Below, one piece after another: positions 1 to 13,900 of a stretch of 64,000 nucleotides of DNA. Within the stretch, counting starts at the first letter, position 1, and each line of letters starts with the position of its first letter. The stretch comes from Monarcha castaneiventris obscurior (lineage: Eukaryota; Chordata; Aves; Passeriformes; Monarchidae). The stretch covers positions 17,791,001 to 17,855,000 of the forward strand of contig JAMPIT010000434.1 of NCBI GenBank assembly GCA_026261815.1, written 5' to 3'. Position numbers and translations under genes: made by a program. The notes beneath the pieces were generated by a model that was given only the letters and a program-made list of their open reading frames with translations, did no database searches and was not told the DNA's origin.

Positions 1-3000
1 TGCAATGAAAACATAGTGTATTAAAAAAACCAAATAATTAGCAAAATCCTGGCATCACCATGTGTCTAGACAAGAAAGCTCCTTGTAAATACAGATGAAG
101 AGGAGCAAGGGTCAGACATGAAACTATTCCCACATCTTTTTCCCTCAAGAACTTCCTCTGCAAGAAACAATGGCAGCAGCACACACCTCTAGGAAAACAG
201 CTCTTTCTTTCAGAGAAACAACTCCTCGCTCCTCAAATCTAAAAATCTTTTAGAAATTCCAACTGCTACCAATATGAGCTCTGCCTGTGTGTGGTGCTGG
301 CTATAAAGCTCACGTGGCTGGCACAGCACAGGCACCAGCCCAGCTCTGCCTCAGGCTCCCAGCACATCCTGCCAGGGTCGGTGTCCGTACCCAGGGAAGC
401 TGCCAGCACGGGCAGGCACTCTGTAAATCAGAGCTGCTGCAGCCTGGGCAGAGCTGGGCCAGGAAAGGCTCCCACTGCAGCCCCAGCCAACTGGGCAGCT
501 ACACTCCAGAGGAAGCTTTAGTCACTGGCCAGCAGCTTTTTTTAAAGGAATGCGGGTGGGCCCAACCAACCAGGTCTTTATATAAATCCTCACATTTTAA
601 CGCTGTCAGTCTTCAGACAACAACCACCTCTCTGCTCCATCATGGGATTATGTTTTCATTTGATCTAAATATACCTCTTAGAAGTTCTTTGTTACCCTTA
701 TATAATGACAATAGAATCAGTTTTCTCTCTTGATAAAAAAAAAAAGCACATTTTTCACATATGCAAACAATGGTTCATCAACATTCCTCCATCCTGCTTT
801 GGAATACATAAAATTTTAGCATGCACCTTATATAAATTAACCAAACCCTGCCAAGTTATCTATTGCATCTGGGTTTTAGAGGTACTTTTCACTTATTAGA
901 AACATTCATAGACCACATGGAATGACATGATTTATATTCTGATAGTCCCTTTAAACCACGGCATTTAAACGCCAGGAGATACAGAGAGAGCTGGGACAAT
1001 GGTTCAAAGGGAGCTGTTGGGTGTATTTCTCCAAGCAAACTAGGAGAGACAAGAAAGGCAAAGACAAAAGGGAAAGCAGAGGGGCATAAAAGTGAATCTA
1101 TAGGAGCTACAAGTGGAAGAAAATGTCTACAAGGTCCTTGCAGAGACTCCTCAGCCTAATGAAATCACCAGGTGTTGTCCTATGGCTTTTGCAGGCACCT
1201 TTTCAGTGAGGCCTTTGTGTCACACAGGCTTTAATTCAGCAAAGCAATTAGTCAGGACTACCAACACACTAATTGATTCCAGTGAAGTCAATGAAAGCAA
1301 ATTGCTTACACTGTTTACATCTTTTGCTGAACTAAAAGCAACGTGGATGTTGAGAGAGGGGACGGGAAATCAATAGCACAGAAAATGGCAACGCAAAAGA
1401 AGGCGAAGCTGAGAGTTTGATGGAAGAAGCCAGGCACTTAAGCAGAGAGATAATGTAGGCAGGATGCTCTTACTGCACTGCAGATAATGGTGAAATGATG
1501 TGGGACAGTGGGAGCATTGAAAGCTTCAGAAATATACTGAAGATGACTTTTAGCCTGCTGCAAGTTTTACCAGCTAGGTGAATTAATGTATCTATAAGAG
1601 GCCAGACAAAAGCAAAGTTACAAAGGAAATAACAAATGTGAACAGAACTTAATTTGCTTTCACATGATAACCACTGTTAGAAAACCAAGAGCTGTTTGCT
1701 GTAAGAGAAAGCTGTGCCTGTTTCAGCTGGAGACTAATAAAGCCCCAAATGAAGAAAACCCAAAAGGCTGATGTGCAATGAAGCTCCCACACAATCTGAG
1801 AAAGAACCTCATGCTTTTTCATCTTCATTCATAGCAAAACTATTTTCTTTGTGCATGTCACATCCATAAATGAATTCACCTTCCTGATGGTCTAATACCA
1901 GCTGTCAGCTCCTGCACAAGACATGCTGGAATAAAGCACAACAAGCAATTAATGCCAAACCAATGGGACACTGCTCTGACATGAAGTCTGCTTTTACCTC
2001 TGAAAATGGCTGTAAAATTACAGAATTTATAGACACTACAGCAAAGAGAAAACCCCTAGAATATATCAGCTTCTTTTTATTTCTGGCAAGATCAACTCCT
2101 ACCACCCACCTGGCCCAGAGGAATCAGTGTCCCTGACCATTAAAGTAGTTTTTAACTTTTTGCTTACAGTCAAATCAACCAAGAAAAATCCTTAATGTGT
2201 GAAATTATATATCATTTGCTTAAATCAGTTTCCAAAGTCTTGAGGAAATACCTAAATCTGAGATAACAGTATGGACAAAATAAAAAGAATCCTATGATTT
2301 CTCAAGTAATAATAAAGAAATCCTATGATCAGATTAGAATTTTAAAAAAGCTTTCTTTCCAGGCAGCTACCTAATATACTGAACAGGCTGAACACAAAAT
2401 GAGTCAAAGATCAAGAGTAAGTTATCTGAGGTGTCAAGTGCATAAGGTTAAAGGTGAAATTTTATTAGGTCAAAGGTGATATAAATAAAATCTTTTATGT
2501 CAAAGAAGAAGGGTCACACATGAGACATATATAATCTGAAGACATCACAGATGACAAGTAATAACTTTAAGTAGCACAAGTGTTTTCTCACTAGAGTTAC
2601 CTTCACTGACTGAAAAATTGAAAACAGTGATGAATAAGTAACTATGACTACTAAAGCTTCCCTGGAATATGGGTTCACTTCTATATAATACTTTGGAATT
2701 TTTTTCTCAAGTATTTCAAAACTTGAGAACTCACTGAATGTTTCAGTTGTGAGGACAGCATTAACTATGCATGCTGAATAAAGGGACACACAAAGAAGAT
2801 TACTCTGATAAATAAAACTGCTTTCCCACTTTACACTGACCAGATCTACAGTGAGTGTCTTACTACTGCTCTTTGAGAAAAAATATGTACTAGAAAGCAG
2901 AGAGGGCCTCAGACCTAGGAAATTTCAGGTTATGATAATATAGTTCAGAATTTTATACTTGGACTAACTGAAATACAGCCATAAATAATATATAAAATAC

Positions 3001-4807
3001 CTAACAATGGAAGCATCCATACATTGCCAGCATGCCAAATACTATGCACCATCTTGATTAAGGATATTGAAATCTGCTACAGTAATCCTCAAGCTGTTCA
3101 TTCAGTTAAAATTGTTCTCTCCTTTCTCTCCTGCACTAAGCATTATTCAAGAAATACATACATTTAACCTTCATCTAGGTCTTAAGTACACATCAAAATG
3201 TTTTGCTGAGAAAGCCTGGATTTAAGCACAAAAATCAGGGTCTCTGCGCCCTCTAGTGGAACTTCTCTTTCACCAGCTGGGTGCAAACGCAGCTTTTGGA
3301 ACCTGATCCCTTTTTCCAGACACTGCAATTGTTCAGCTATCAAATTAGATGTGAAGAGCGTGTAATGCCCAGCCAAAAGAAAATCCAGTTCACTGTTTTC
3401 CTCCAGATCCATCTGAGCCAGCTGCCCAGCAAGAAGCACAGTTCAGTCACCAGTGGCCAGACAGACACCAGTAAAGGCCTGAGAGATCTAAGAAAATGTC
3501 AATACCTGGGACTGCCCACAACAGGAAAGATTCTGGGAAATCTCACAGTTGGTATTTCCAGGCAAACACGTGCAGTATGGAGCTTTCTCACATATATCCA
3601 CTTAGGTAAGCCTGGCATCTAAATCAAAATCCAAAACCACACAACTCTCACTAACCACTGTCCAAGAGGAAAAATGAAACTGAAAAACCAGTTTATGTAC
3701 TTTCATTACAGTTGGGAAAGGGCAGGAAAGTGCAACTCCACAAATATTTATTCCCCCAGACTACTGTACCTCTCCAGCTATCTTTTTCTGCTTTTTCAGT
3801 GATAACCACCTCTGTGAATTTCAGTACTTCAGAGACCTAACTCTCCAATGCTTTTTAAAAAGGCAAACATGTTACAACCAGATGTAAGAAGCTGAAAATA
3901 AAAAGAATGTTTCAGTAAATAAAAACAGTAACAAGAACTGGGAAGAAAAGTGAAAAAATCAGAACTACTGGACAGTGTCACCTGAATCAGCTCAGCTGGA
4001 AACAGATTTCCAAACACAATTAAGTTCTATCTCAATAAGTGCTGACAAACTGGCTTGCACACTATTTCCTCCTAACACCTGGCAGATACAGTAATATGGG
4101 GCATTCACAAATTTTTTTTGATATGGCAGAACTCAAATTCTCATAGAAAAGGCCTTGACTTAATACTGTAGTTGAATTCCAGCAGCAGCAATGAAAAATT
4201 AAATGAGACAACTATAGAGATGTCTTTTCTACAAAACAGTGGCCTCTTGACATAGTACAAATTGTCCTCAACGCTTCCTAAAAATCACCCTAAATGCCAA
4301 CTCTTCTAAAGAAGCTACTGAAAAGCTATTATTCTTCTTAGCAATGTCAATACTTAGAAAACGTTTCCAACCTTACATTTTGAAGTAATTTAGCACTACG
4401 GTTTTCAGCACTATGGACCTTGATGCATAGGATAGCACAGCTGCTCACCTAAAAAAGGACTAAGGTACTTCAGGCAACAAGAAGGAACAAAGGAAAAAGC
4501 AGGATGCCAACACTTGCTATGTATAAGATTTTTAGGACGAAAAGATAAATGTAGTGACACGAAAAATGCCTTTGGTTAATAGAAAAACAATTAGTCACAT
4601 TTTACAAAGAATCTACTTCCAATGGCAACTGCCTGCAGTATGTGAATGCACTGGTTCTGTCATTCCTTTTCACTGGTAGTCTGCTGACTCCCATGCTAAC
4701 AGAGACAGTCCTGTTCAACTCCTTTATAAGAATTTTCAAGACGTTCATAGGCTACTCAGCTGAATGGCATTTAAAACTAGAATACAGAAAAATGGTACAA
4801 AACTTAC
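1..4807 (-). other. SCAPER intron, incomplete at the window edge
   Basis: No further SCAPER exon was found here; the next expected exon (HLSLKKYI... in mammals, from memory) is not present. The stretch is AT-rich with scattered short open frames lacking recognisable homology, and holds a slightly GC-richer patch at about 290-530. I see no named repeat or RNA gene. Confidence 0.7.
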
Positions 4808-4915
4808 CACTTCTTCATCTGAAAGCTCTCGTCCTTGTATACTACTGTTTTCTCTCACAGCTTGCTGGTGTTTTTTCCCTTTAATGTGGCTAAAAAGATA
4901 TACTTCTGATGAGAT
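4808..4915 (-). CDS. SCAPER: SCAPER coding exon, residues 802-837 (zinc finger histidines)
   Basis: 36 codons encoding ISSEVYLFSHIKGKKHQQAV then RENSSIQGRELSDEEV. H811 and H817 complete a C-x2-C-x12-H-x5-H finger, a spacing like matrin/U1-type fingers. Acceptor GTCATTACAG, donor GAAGTG then GTAAGT. This is the leftmost SCAPER exon in the window. Confidence 0.97.
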
Positions 4916-7900
4916 CTGTAATGACAAAGACTTAATAGTTACTTTCTCTTTGCAAATTCCATAACGTGTAAACAACAGTATTTCACATGTCATACAAAAT
5001 ATGCCAGTTTGTCAGGAGTATGTTCAGAAATTCAAGCACAGTACTTTATTCCCCAACCTAATTTACATAAACATCTCTTATGCAGGACTTAACAGTAAAT
5101 TACAGAATGATTTGCTAGCCAGCAGTGTAATAATAGATTAAAAAATATGTTGGGCTTTCCCCTCATCTTCACTTCAATCTAATTTCATATACTGGAGTTT
5201 CATTCTGAAATGCATGGTCAGTGAGTATACAAAGACTCCAGTCTGCTGAGCCTGAGTTTCTGTTCCAGCACTGCCTGAGGTGATCCCCTGCAATCTTGCT
5301 TAATGCAGCAATTAAAGAGAAATAATGCTTGGTGGCATATAAGGCTCCAATAACGCACAGTCTTTGCAAAGCAGTGAAAGCAGTTATCAACAAGAGCAGA
5401 TCTCCCAGCTCTGGCTCAGTGACTCTGTGGCTTCTCTCCCCAGCCATTCCTGGGACACGGGAGGGCAGGCACAAGCAGAGACCCTGCTGAGGCTGGGGTG
5501 CTGCCAAGCAATGTACTTGGCTTCCAACAGCGACCAAAAAATAAGGCACCAAAGGAAAAGAGGAGACAAAGAGAACACTCCTTTTCCTTTCCAACACTTT
5601 TAAGCATCCAACCAACTCAGTTCAAGAACTTCTTGAGCTTGATGTGGTTTCTCTGTGAATTTCAATCCAATGAAACTTAACCAATCAACCCCTGATCTAG
5701 CAGTGAATTCAAATAACCACAGCACCTTATGAAAAGGTGTTCCCAGCTCAGCTGCCTTCTATGTAAAGGATCACATTCTTTACTTTGCTATAAATCTATC
5801 TTTTAACCACCTTCTTCCATTTGATGCTCCTGAATTCTTGCTTCTCTTTGCAGAGACAGCCAATAACTGAGCACTGCCCACAGTCTCCATTCCACCCACA
5901 ACTCTACATTTCTTTCAAATCTTCCCTAACCCACCTGATGTATGGACAGAAGAATAAGGTGCACTTTTTACAAAAGCAGAGCAGGGATACAGTAAATGTG
6001 CAAGTGAGTGAAGCAGAACTTGTAGCTCCATGGCTTGGTTTAGCCTTGCAATTGCAGCAGTATCCCCTCGACCCAACTTACCATTACATTGCATAATGAG
6101 CACTGCTTCTTTCGCTCATAGGGTGTAAGCTTTGGTGCATAGTCAGTATTAGCATGTCTTCCACTACTTAGTTCAGCTGCTTTCTCTTTTCTCTGTTCAA
6201 TTTGTTCCATGTGCCTTCTAATACTTTCATCATGCTGAATGGAAAATAAAGCAATGAAGAAAACACACACTGAATTACAGCAAATGGAATTAAACTGTGC
6301 AAAGAAATATTGACATATTTTTCAGCTAATGTATCCTTTCATACCTTCAGCTGAATCTTCTTCTGCAGTTCTTCCATGGCTTCTTGCTGAGCTGCAGTAA
6401 GAGCTGCCAACCTCTCTTCTCGATCTCTAACCAAGAGATAATCAGTATAGGGAGATTTTTTATCAGTGTAAAGCATGAAGAATACTGACACATTTATGTT
6501 TGGAATGAAGAACAAGAAAACCCAAAAATGAAGTTGAAGATGGTTCAGTAAAAAGAAAAACAACAAAAAGCAACTTACTTAACAGAGAACACCAATGTTT
6601 TCATTTGAACGACTTAATACAGACAGACACTTGAACCTTGGTAGCAGAACCTGGATCACACCTCAGTCCCAATCAGAGCAATGATAGCCAGGGAGATGCT
6701 ACAGAAGAATGATGAATGCGAAATCCTGTCACCATTAGCATTCTTCTGCCAAGGGCTGCAGTCAGTGAACCAATGAGGAGGAGTAGAACAACAGGAAAAA
6801 ACCCCTTATGGCACTGAGGGCAGTGTTTCATAAAATGTTCATCACTGCAAATTTAAATATAGAAACTTCCAGATAAAACTCTGACCAACAACAGCATCAC
6901 CCTGGTGAAGAGATTTAGATTTTTTTTCTGTCTGAGAAAAGACAAAAGGGTGTAACCTTACTTGTAATTATAACCATTAAGTAGGAATCTGCTTAGGTTA
7001 GAGTAAGATAAAACTCTTAGGTAAGAGTTTAATCAAGAACAACTTCCTAGTGATCAGTAAGCCAAGGGATCAATTAAATGCTAAAGAGAAAGAAAGTCAG
7101 CTACTCATGGTGTTTATACAAAAAAATTTGTACAATGTGATGGGAGAGAAGCCTGGCAGCTCCAAAGGGCCAAAGACATAATGAAGGCTCTGGTAAAACT
7201 GAGTTATGAAGGCGTCAATCAAAGCCATCAGCCATCTTTTCAAAAAGCATTCTAAAATTAAAGGAGCCTGAACGACAAAACTAGAGAGCCTAACATAAGG
7301 ACTATTACCCAAACTGCAATGGATTTTGTCATGTGTGGGTGAAAAGCCCTGTTTGTCTGGGGTTTTTTTTAAACAGAAATCTGATAGAAAAAACCAAAAT
7401 CAGTTCCATAAACGTAGAAGACTCAGATAAAGTAACATTTTTAAAACAAAAAGCCACAGAAAATATAAAAGCGGATAGGAAAGAAGACAGAGGAGGAAGT
7501 AAATCAAATGATAAACACTAAACAACTGTTCTTTCAGAAAGACAAAATGAACTCTTCCAGTCACTGTGGGTGTGGGAGGGGTGAGGAAGAAATTATGGAT
7601 GAGAAGCATTAGGTAGTTTGTGTTATCTCCCTTGAGGCACAGAAAGGAAAACTGAACTACAAGCTCATTTTAGCTATTCCATGCTGCATTTTTATGTATT
7701 TGTTTAATGCTACAAACTACAACAGATTATTACCACTTCATACTTTGGGTTAATAGTCTTTGAAACAAAATTCTCAGGTTTCCATTCACAGAGCATCAAC
7801 ATTACTCATGCACAAGCCCTTCTGAAAAGCATTCTTTTCACATGGTTAGGGTACTTTATACAGTTCTATGATTTCCACTGACAAGAACAAAATTTTCTGT

Positions 7901-10900
7901 ATTATGGATTTCAACTCTCTGGAATATAAAATACGTTGAAATTACAACTAAAACTTTACTGGAAACAAGTTAACGTACCATAAGGGCAGAGGGGCTTTTA
8001 AAGTCAGTTTTAAGTATACTATTCCATTCATACAGATACTTTAATCACCAACAGATGCACATGGTAAAGCTTCTACTGAAGAAACTTCAAGCAGATACTG
8101 TAAGAATTACTCATTCCAGCAAGCATTAAATCTTCAGGACACAAGCCAAATCCTAGCAGCAGGAAAAAAACCCAACAAAACACCAAATGATGCCCCAAGG
8201 TTCCTCCAGAACACACTGCAATCCAGGATGGAAGGCCAGGAAAGCCAGCTTCCTGTCAAGCTCATCCCTCCCTGAGCTTCAAAACCACCAAGTCCTCCCT
8301 TCACTCTGCTATGCTAGAGAAACCTCAGAACTGTTATTAGGGAGATGCAATGACTCTGACATAACAGAATCACTGGATTGTAAGGCACCACACACATTCT
8401 TTCCTACACTTTCCCAAAATCATTAAAAAAAAAAAGGAAAAAAAAAAGAAAAAAAAGAAAAAATCTCTTGTGTAATCAACATCTGGCAAAGAAAAACAAG
8501 TGCAAGCACGGTACTGCAATATCAAGTACAAAGGGTTTGAAAACTGAGCATTATAGCAACAAATACAGAGGAGATTTGCTGACACAATACCAACAGAAGG
8601 CAAATGGAAACCACTGCTTCTCACATGTCATAAGGAAATGAATGGGGTGCAACAAAGGGATGTGGCAGATTTAACACTGATTATACTAAAAGAGCAAGGA
8701 ATTGTATGCTTGGAGACTTTTGACAAGATCTAACTGTAGAAGGCCTTAGAAGACAAAGATGGGGACAGTGGGACAATTATTGGCCACTTGCTTACTTTGA
8801 GGGTTTCCTCAAATTTCAGAAAGATGTAGAAGCCTTACACATGCAGGGTCTATCTTCCCAAAACAGCATAACCAAATTCTCCATTAGTCCTAATCTTCCT
8901 CAAGTATTTGCAAATGAGAATAAGATACTGAAGGATCCCTTCCAACTCACTCCATCTCATTGTGATTTTGGCTCAAAACACTGAGGAAGGGTCCACGAAG
9001 CCCTGGGAAAGGCTATAGAGCCTACCCAGAATTCATTACACATCTAATGGAAGGCTGAATCTCTTTATGATGTCGCTCATTACTTCAGAAGATGAAAGGT
9101 GATCAATACATTTCTGAATATTTTACTTGGGGGAAAAAAATCCTCTTCATGACAGTTTTGAAGAAAACAAGTGATGACAATAAAAATGTAATAAGAACCA
9201 TTAGTGTACACCCAGCACAGAAAAAACCCTAACTTTTATCAAGGTTTTAAGGAATGTTTATGGCAGGGGAACTGTAGGAAAAGAGGGAGAACTAGTAGGT
9301 AAATACAAACAGAATTTGGTAAATTAAACAAGCAGAATGTATCAGACTGCATCAGACTTGAAAGTAAAACTCTCTCACACACCAACACTCATTGTCTCTG
9401 CACCTCATGTTTGGCTCAAAAGGAATTGAGAGGAAAGTTCATGCGAAGTCCCCTTTATCAACTTTTAATTATGAGCAAAACTATAAACCAAGTAGTTCAC
9501 AGGCAGCAGAATTAATGAAGCCTGATTTCCTGGCTTTGTGCTTCACAAATGTAACCTTTGGTGCCTACAACAACGTGAAATCAAATTGATGCCAGTAAGT
9601 CCAAAAGTTTCTGGAGAGTGGAGGAAACGGGGAACATGGGTACATTAATCTTGTTTCCTTTGAAAACTAAGGTGAAACACGAAAAAGGCAAATTATTACA
9701 AGGTCTTGTCAGCAATAAAACTGACGACGACGAATATAATGAAATGCAGCCTTGCAACTTACATTGTGCATGTATGTAAGGAATACAAAAACCTATCCCA
9801 GAATTTGTGATGACTTACTTGATTTCCTCTTTCAAGCCATTCATCAAGCCATCCCTAATAATGCTACTTCTTAAAATCCTAAGCCTGACAAGCCAGGAAG
9901 GTACTGCTGTTACAGAGAAGGTGCAGTTTCCTGGGGAGGATAATGGTGAAGGGAACCAAAGAAACGATTGCAAAGTTACCTGGCTCTCTCCCGTGCTGCA
10001 TCTTCTCGTGCTTTTTCCTTCTCTTGCCTCTGCTGCTCAATCCGTGCTTCCTGTTCCTTCCTCTTCATCAGCAGCTCCTCCACCCGGGCCTGCCGCTCTG
10101 CCTCCAGGGCTCTCTTGCGCTCCTAGCCAGGGAAAAGCAAATTCTCACTGCTCATTTAGGCATGAAATAAAAAGGAATTAAGAGAAGCTCTCTGTTAACG
10201 TCTGCAGAGCCAACATGGAACACAAAGCTGTGTCTCACTGTGCCCCTGCAGCCTCGGACACATTGTACCTGAACTGCCTCATCCCGAGCTTGCTTCTCCT
10301 CTTGCCTCCGCTGACGCTCTTCCTGTAACTCATTTAAGCGCTGCTCGTATTCCTTGAGTTTGTTCAGCACATCGTGGCGTTTGTTCTGAGCTTCCAAGGT
10401 GTTGATAAAAGCAATTTCATTTACCTGCAAACAATCAGAAAGCCTAAGAAAACACCTGAGAAGCTGAAATAGATTTCATCTTCGGGAATTCCATCCATTT
10501 GTTAATTATCCACTTGATAATTAAACTGGTGGGACATTTCTCCAGAATGGGCTGGAAAACTACCAACTTCAGAATAAGTCTTTAGGTTTTGTAGTCATTT
10601 TGTATTGTTTTGTTTGTTTTAAACAAGACAGTCCATGGAATATAAAAAGAGAATTTGAATTGTATCAGAGAAACAAGAAACTTGGGTAAAATACAGAAAA
10701 ATCTCCAAATTCTCTCAGCATCAAGACTTCATCAGTCCATTCTCTCCATCACAAAATGTGGAATGTTAAAACCCAGATGGATAAATCAGTAAAATACACA
10801 AATGTTAGTGGAATCCAACAGTTAGTCTTTTGAGCTAACTTTATAAATATATGTGTACTTAATGACCAAAAAAGTGGAAGTATACATAGTATGAATAAGA

Positions 10901-13900
10901 AAAAAACAAACAGGCTCATGGTCTAATATTTCTTATCCATATAGCCTATTTCATGAACATGTATTATCTTTTTCAACCACAGGACAGTGCAATACATAAG
11001 AACAAAAAATAGCAAGAAAAGGTTAGCTTAAAAGAACTAAAATGTGCACACTAAAAGAAAACAGGTAAAGGGAACATATACAGACAGACAAAAACAGATC
11101 ATGAAAAAGGGTGGTAGGATCATGTTTGTAACTTTGTTTACTGACTAGAATCCATTTACAGAATGGATTTTACAGGTCAGTAAACAAGCAAGCACTGTTA
11201 ATTTAGATAACCAACTGGGCAGCAACAGTTACCATGGTCTGCAGCTATCCTACCCATCAGCTATTTCTCTAAAGCCTTCTGGCCCAATTAACCTTGATTT
11301 CCAGAATACAAGAACCTCATGAGGCAGCAGATCCTACACACTTAAACACACACAGTATTTGAAACATCTGCTTATCTGGGGAACTACGGCAAGTGTGATT
11401 TAGTTAATATAATTACAGAAGTCACACTGGTGTAACGGAATAGTAATCAATGTATGGTAGACTGAATTAGGTAGTCTAGAAATCATTTTAATCCAAGAGA
11501 AAGACCGCAACTAGAGTAAAAAAGCAAAATCAGTTTTGTTGTGCTTATCTTGTATAACACAAATGAACAGCTGCATCAATCACAGCTGGGATACATGCTC
11601 ATCATATAATGAAACAGTTTCAAGGAGATCTATGTATCATAACTTGGGAAAAACAGTCTTTAAAATAAAACACTTCATTTATGTTGTGCTGGTTTTGGCT
11701 GGGATAGAGTTAACTCTCTCTGCAGTAGTTAATATGGGACTATGTTTTGGATTTGTGCTGGAAACAATGCTGATAACACAGGGATGTTTTAGTTACTGTT
11801 GAGCAGGGCTTGCACAGCATCAAGGCCAAGGGATCAACGAGACCACACAACATCATGTGCAGCAACAAAACTGGGGGGAGGTTGGTGTGGGGCCACTGCT
11901 CAGGGACTGCCAATTGTTTCCTTTTGCATCACTTGTCTTTCTTTATTATTTCTCTCTCTTTGTTGTTTTTCTTTTTCTTAGAACTGATTTTTCCCCGTCC
12001 AGTTATTAAACTGTTTCTATACCAACCCATGAGATTTCTCACCTTTACACCTCTGATTCTCTCCCCCCATCCCATGGGACAGGAGGCAGAATAAGTGTGT
12101 GGTTGTGCAGTGCTTAGCTGCCGGCTGGGGTTAAACCATTAAAAATTTTATCTAAGTAGTATGAAAGAGGCAAACCAAAAAGCATCCATCTAGTGACTGC
12201 CTTATGGAATTATGTCTTAAGTCAGAAGAGCACTAAACATAATTTAGAGTAACTGCCACATGCTGACTGCAGGTCTCTGTCTATTCCCAGCTGCTCAACA
12301 ACATTAGTGGTACAAAACACAGCAACACAACTACTGTTTAAGGGCACAGAATGCTGGATCTAGAATGGTTTTTTAACAAAGGAGAGGAAACATGAGCTCC
12401 CCCCACTTCTCTTTCTACATGCTGGAAAGCAGAGAAGTGATCATTAGATCTTCTAGTCCTTCCAGGAGGACTAGGTATCATCAAAAATGCTGCCACACTC
12501 AGTGAGGAACAAAAGCAGCAAGATAACTATCAGCTCTTTATTTCAACCCATCTTTTCTTCCACACCAACCCACCATGATGTCTAGTAACAGCTAATTAAT
12601 TTTAAGTCATATTAGAAAAAACTGCACCATTTAGACATCAGCATTTATCTGCTCCATGGCTCACATGTGTTCGTACCTGACCAGCACTGTCCTTCACAAA
12701 CTGCTCAGGAACACTCTGAGGTACCACAAATATAAAGGCATAGCTATTAAGTAATTCCTCCTGAAAACAAAGTCACTTACCTTAGCTTCTTCCTCTTGTG
12801 CTTTTTTCACAATTGCTTGTAGCTGCACTTCACGTTTGAATTCTGCATGGAGTAACTTCTCCTCCATCATCCTGCGCCTTTGATCTAGCAATTCTTCTTT
12901 CCATTTCCTTACATCTTTCTCCTGTACAGAATGAGCCAATCATTACTGACAATGGTATCTGACAACAGGGCCTGAATTCTTCTCAGGATTTTCTAATACT
13001 TGAAGCTTTCTTCACAGTGACAAAATACTCATGCCCTACACAAAGCCTGCCTTAAGTTTAACCCAAGTATACTGCTTCAGTTTGGTGAGTTTTACCATTT
13101 CTGCTGAATACATGCAACACATTTCTAGTCTTGTCATGCCTTCTCTGAATCTGAGATTTTCCACTATAAACACTCAAAGTTGTTCATGATTTGAAATAAT
13201 GCTTTAATTGCTGTGGTGCTCAAGCCAGCTGTGAAAACTATGTAGATGAAAACTTCATTTCACCACTAGTTTTAATCTCTAATATGTCTGCTATGTGGGA
13301 AAAAATCCTTTTCTGAAGGGCAGCAGTGCAGGCCCTTATATCACATAAAGCTTACCCTCTCCATTAATTTCTGAAGCTTCAGTGTCTTTTCTTCACGTAA
13401 CTTTTCTCTCAGCTGTTGAGCTTTCATTTGTTTCTCCTCATGCTTCTTTTTGGATTCTGCTATTGTTCTTTTAATAAAAACCAAAGTAGAGCAAAAGCAA
13501 GTTAGACAATATTAACTGACAGTGTAGCAAACATTTCTATGCCATTTCAGTAAGAGAAAACAAATAGGTCACTGGAGGGCAATTATTTCCTGTAAATGTG
13601 AATACTATTCTTCTAGACTTCTTTATTTAGTGGACAACATAGCACGAGCCTACTCATGAAAAAATATAGAGAGATTTCTGCAGCACTTTCCACCCACAGC
13701 CTGAAACAGAGTAGATTTATGAACAGTTTCAAGCAGCTGTGAGTTTGGTTGCTTGTTTTCCCTGGCTAATCCAGGCAGGTAACAACTCCAGCACCTTTTG
13801 CGTGAGGGTGACGAGAGTTTCTCGTGCATGTGGATCCCGTGGCCAGGGGGACGTGCAGGCTCTTCCTCCACTCTGTCTCCCCAGGAGTTGCTCTGGCGCC

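Larger units (their letters stand above)
6427..9979 (-). other. SCAPER intron, 3553 bp
   Basis: Mostly AT-rich unique-looking sequence. It holds an A-rich tract at 8424-8462 and a short possible CR1 3' remnant near 8931-8969. No coding or RNA gene is supported. Confidence 0.65.

Noticed and set aside
287..733. 148-codon plus-strand open frame at the left edge
   Set aside because: Low-complexity, no similarity, and its open length follows from a local GC-rich patch.
3182..3439. Minus-strand open frame considered as the next SCAPER exon
   Set aside because: Its translation does not resemble the SCAPER segment that follows the zinc finger.
5169..5615. 148-codon minus-strand open frame in the zinc-finger intron
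   Set aside because: No similarity, and overlapping open frames in several registers show it is compositional.
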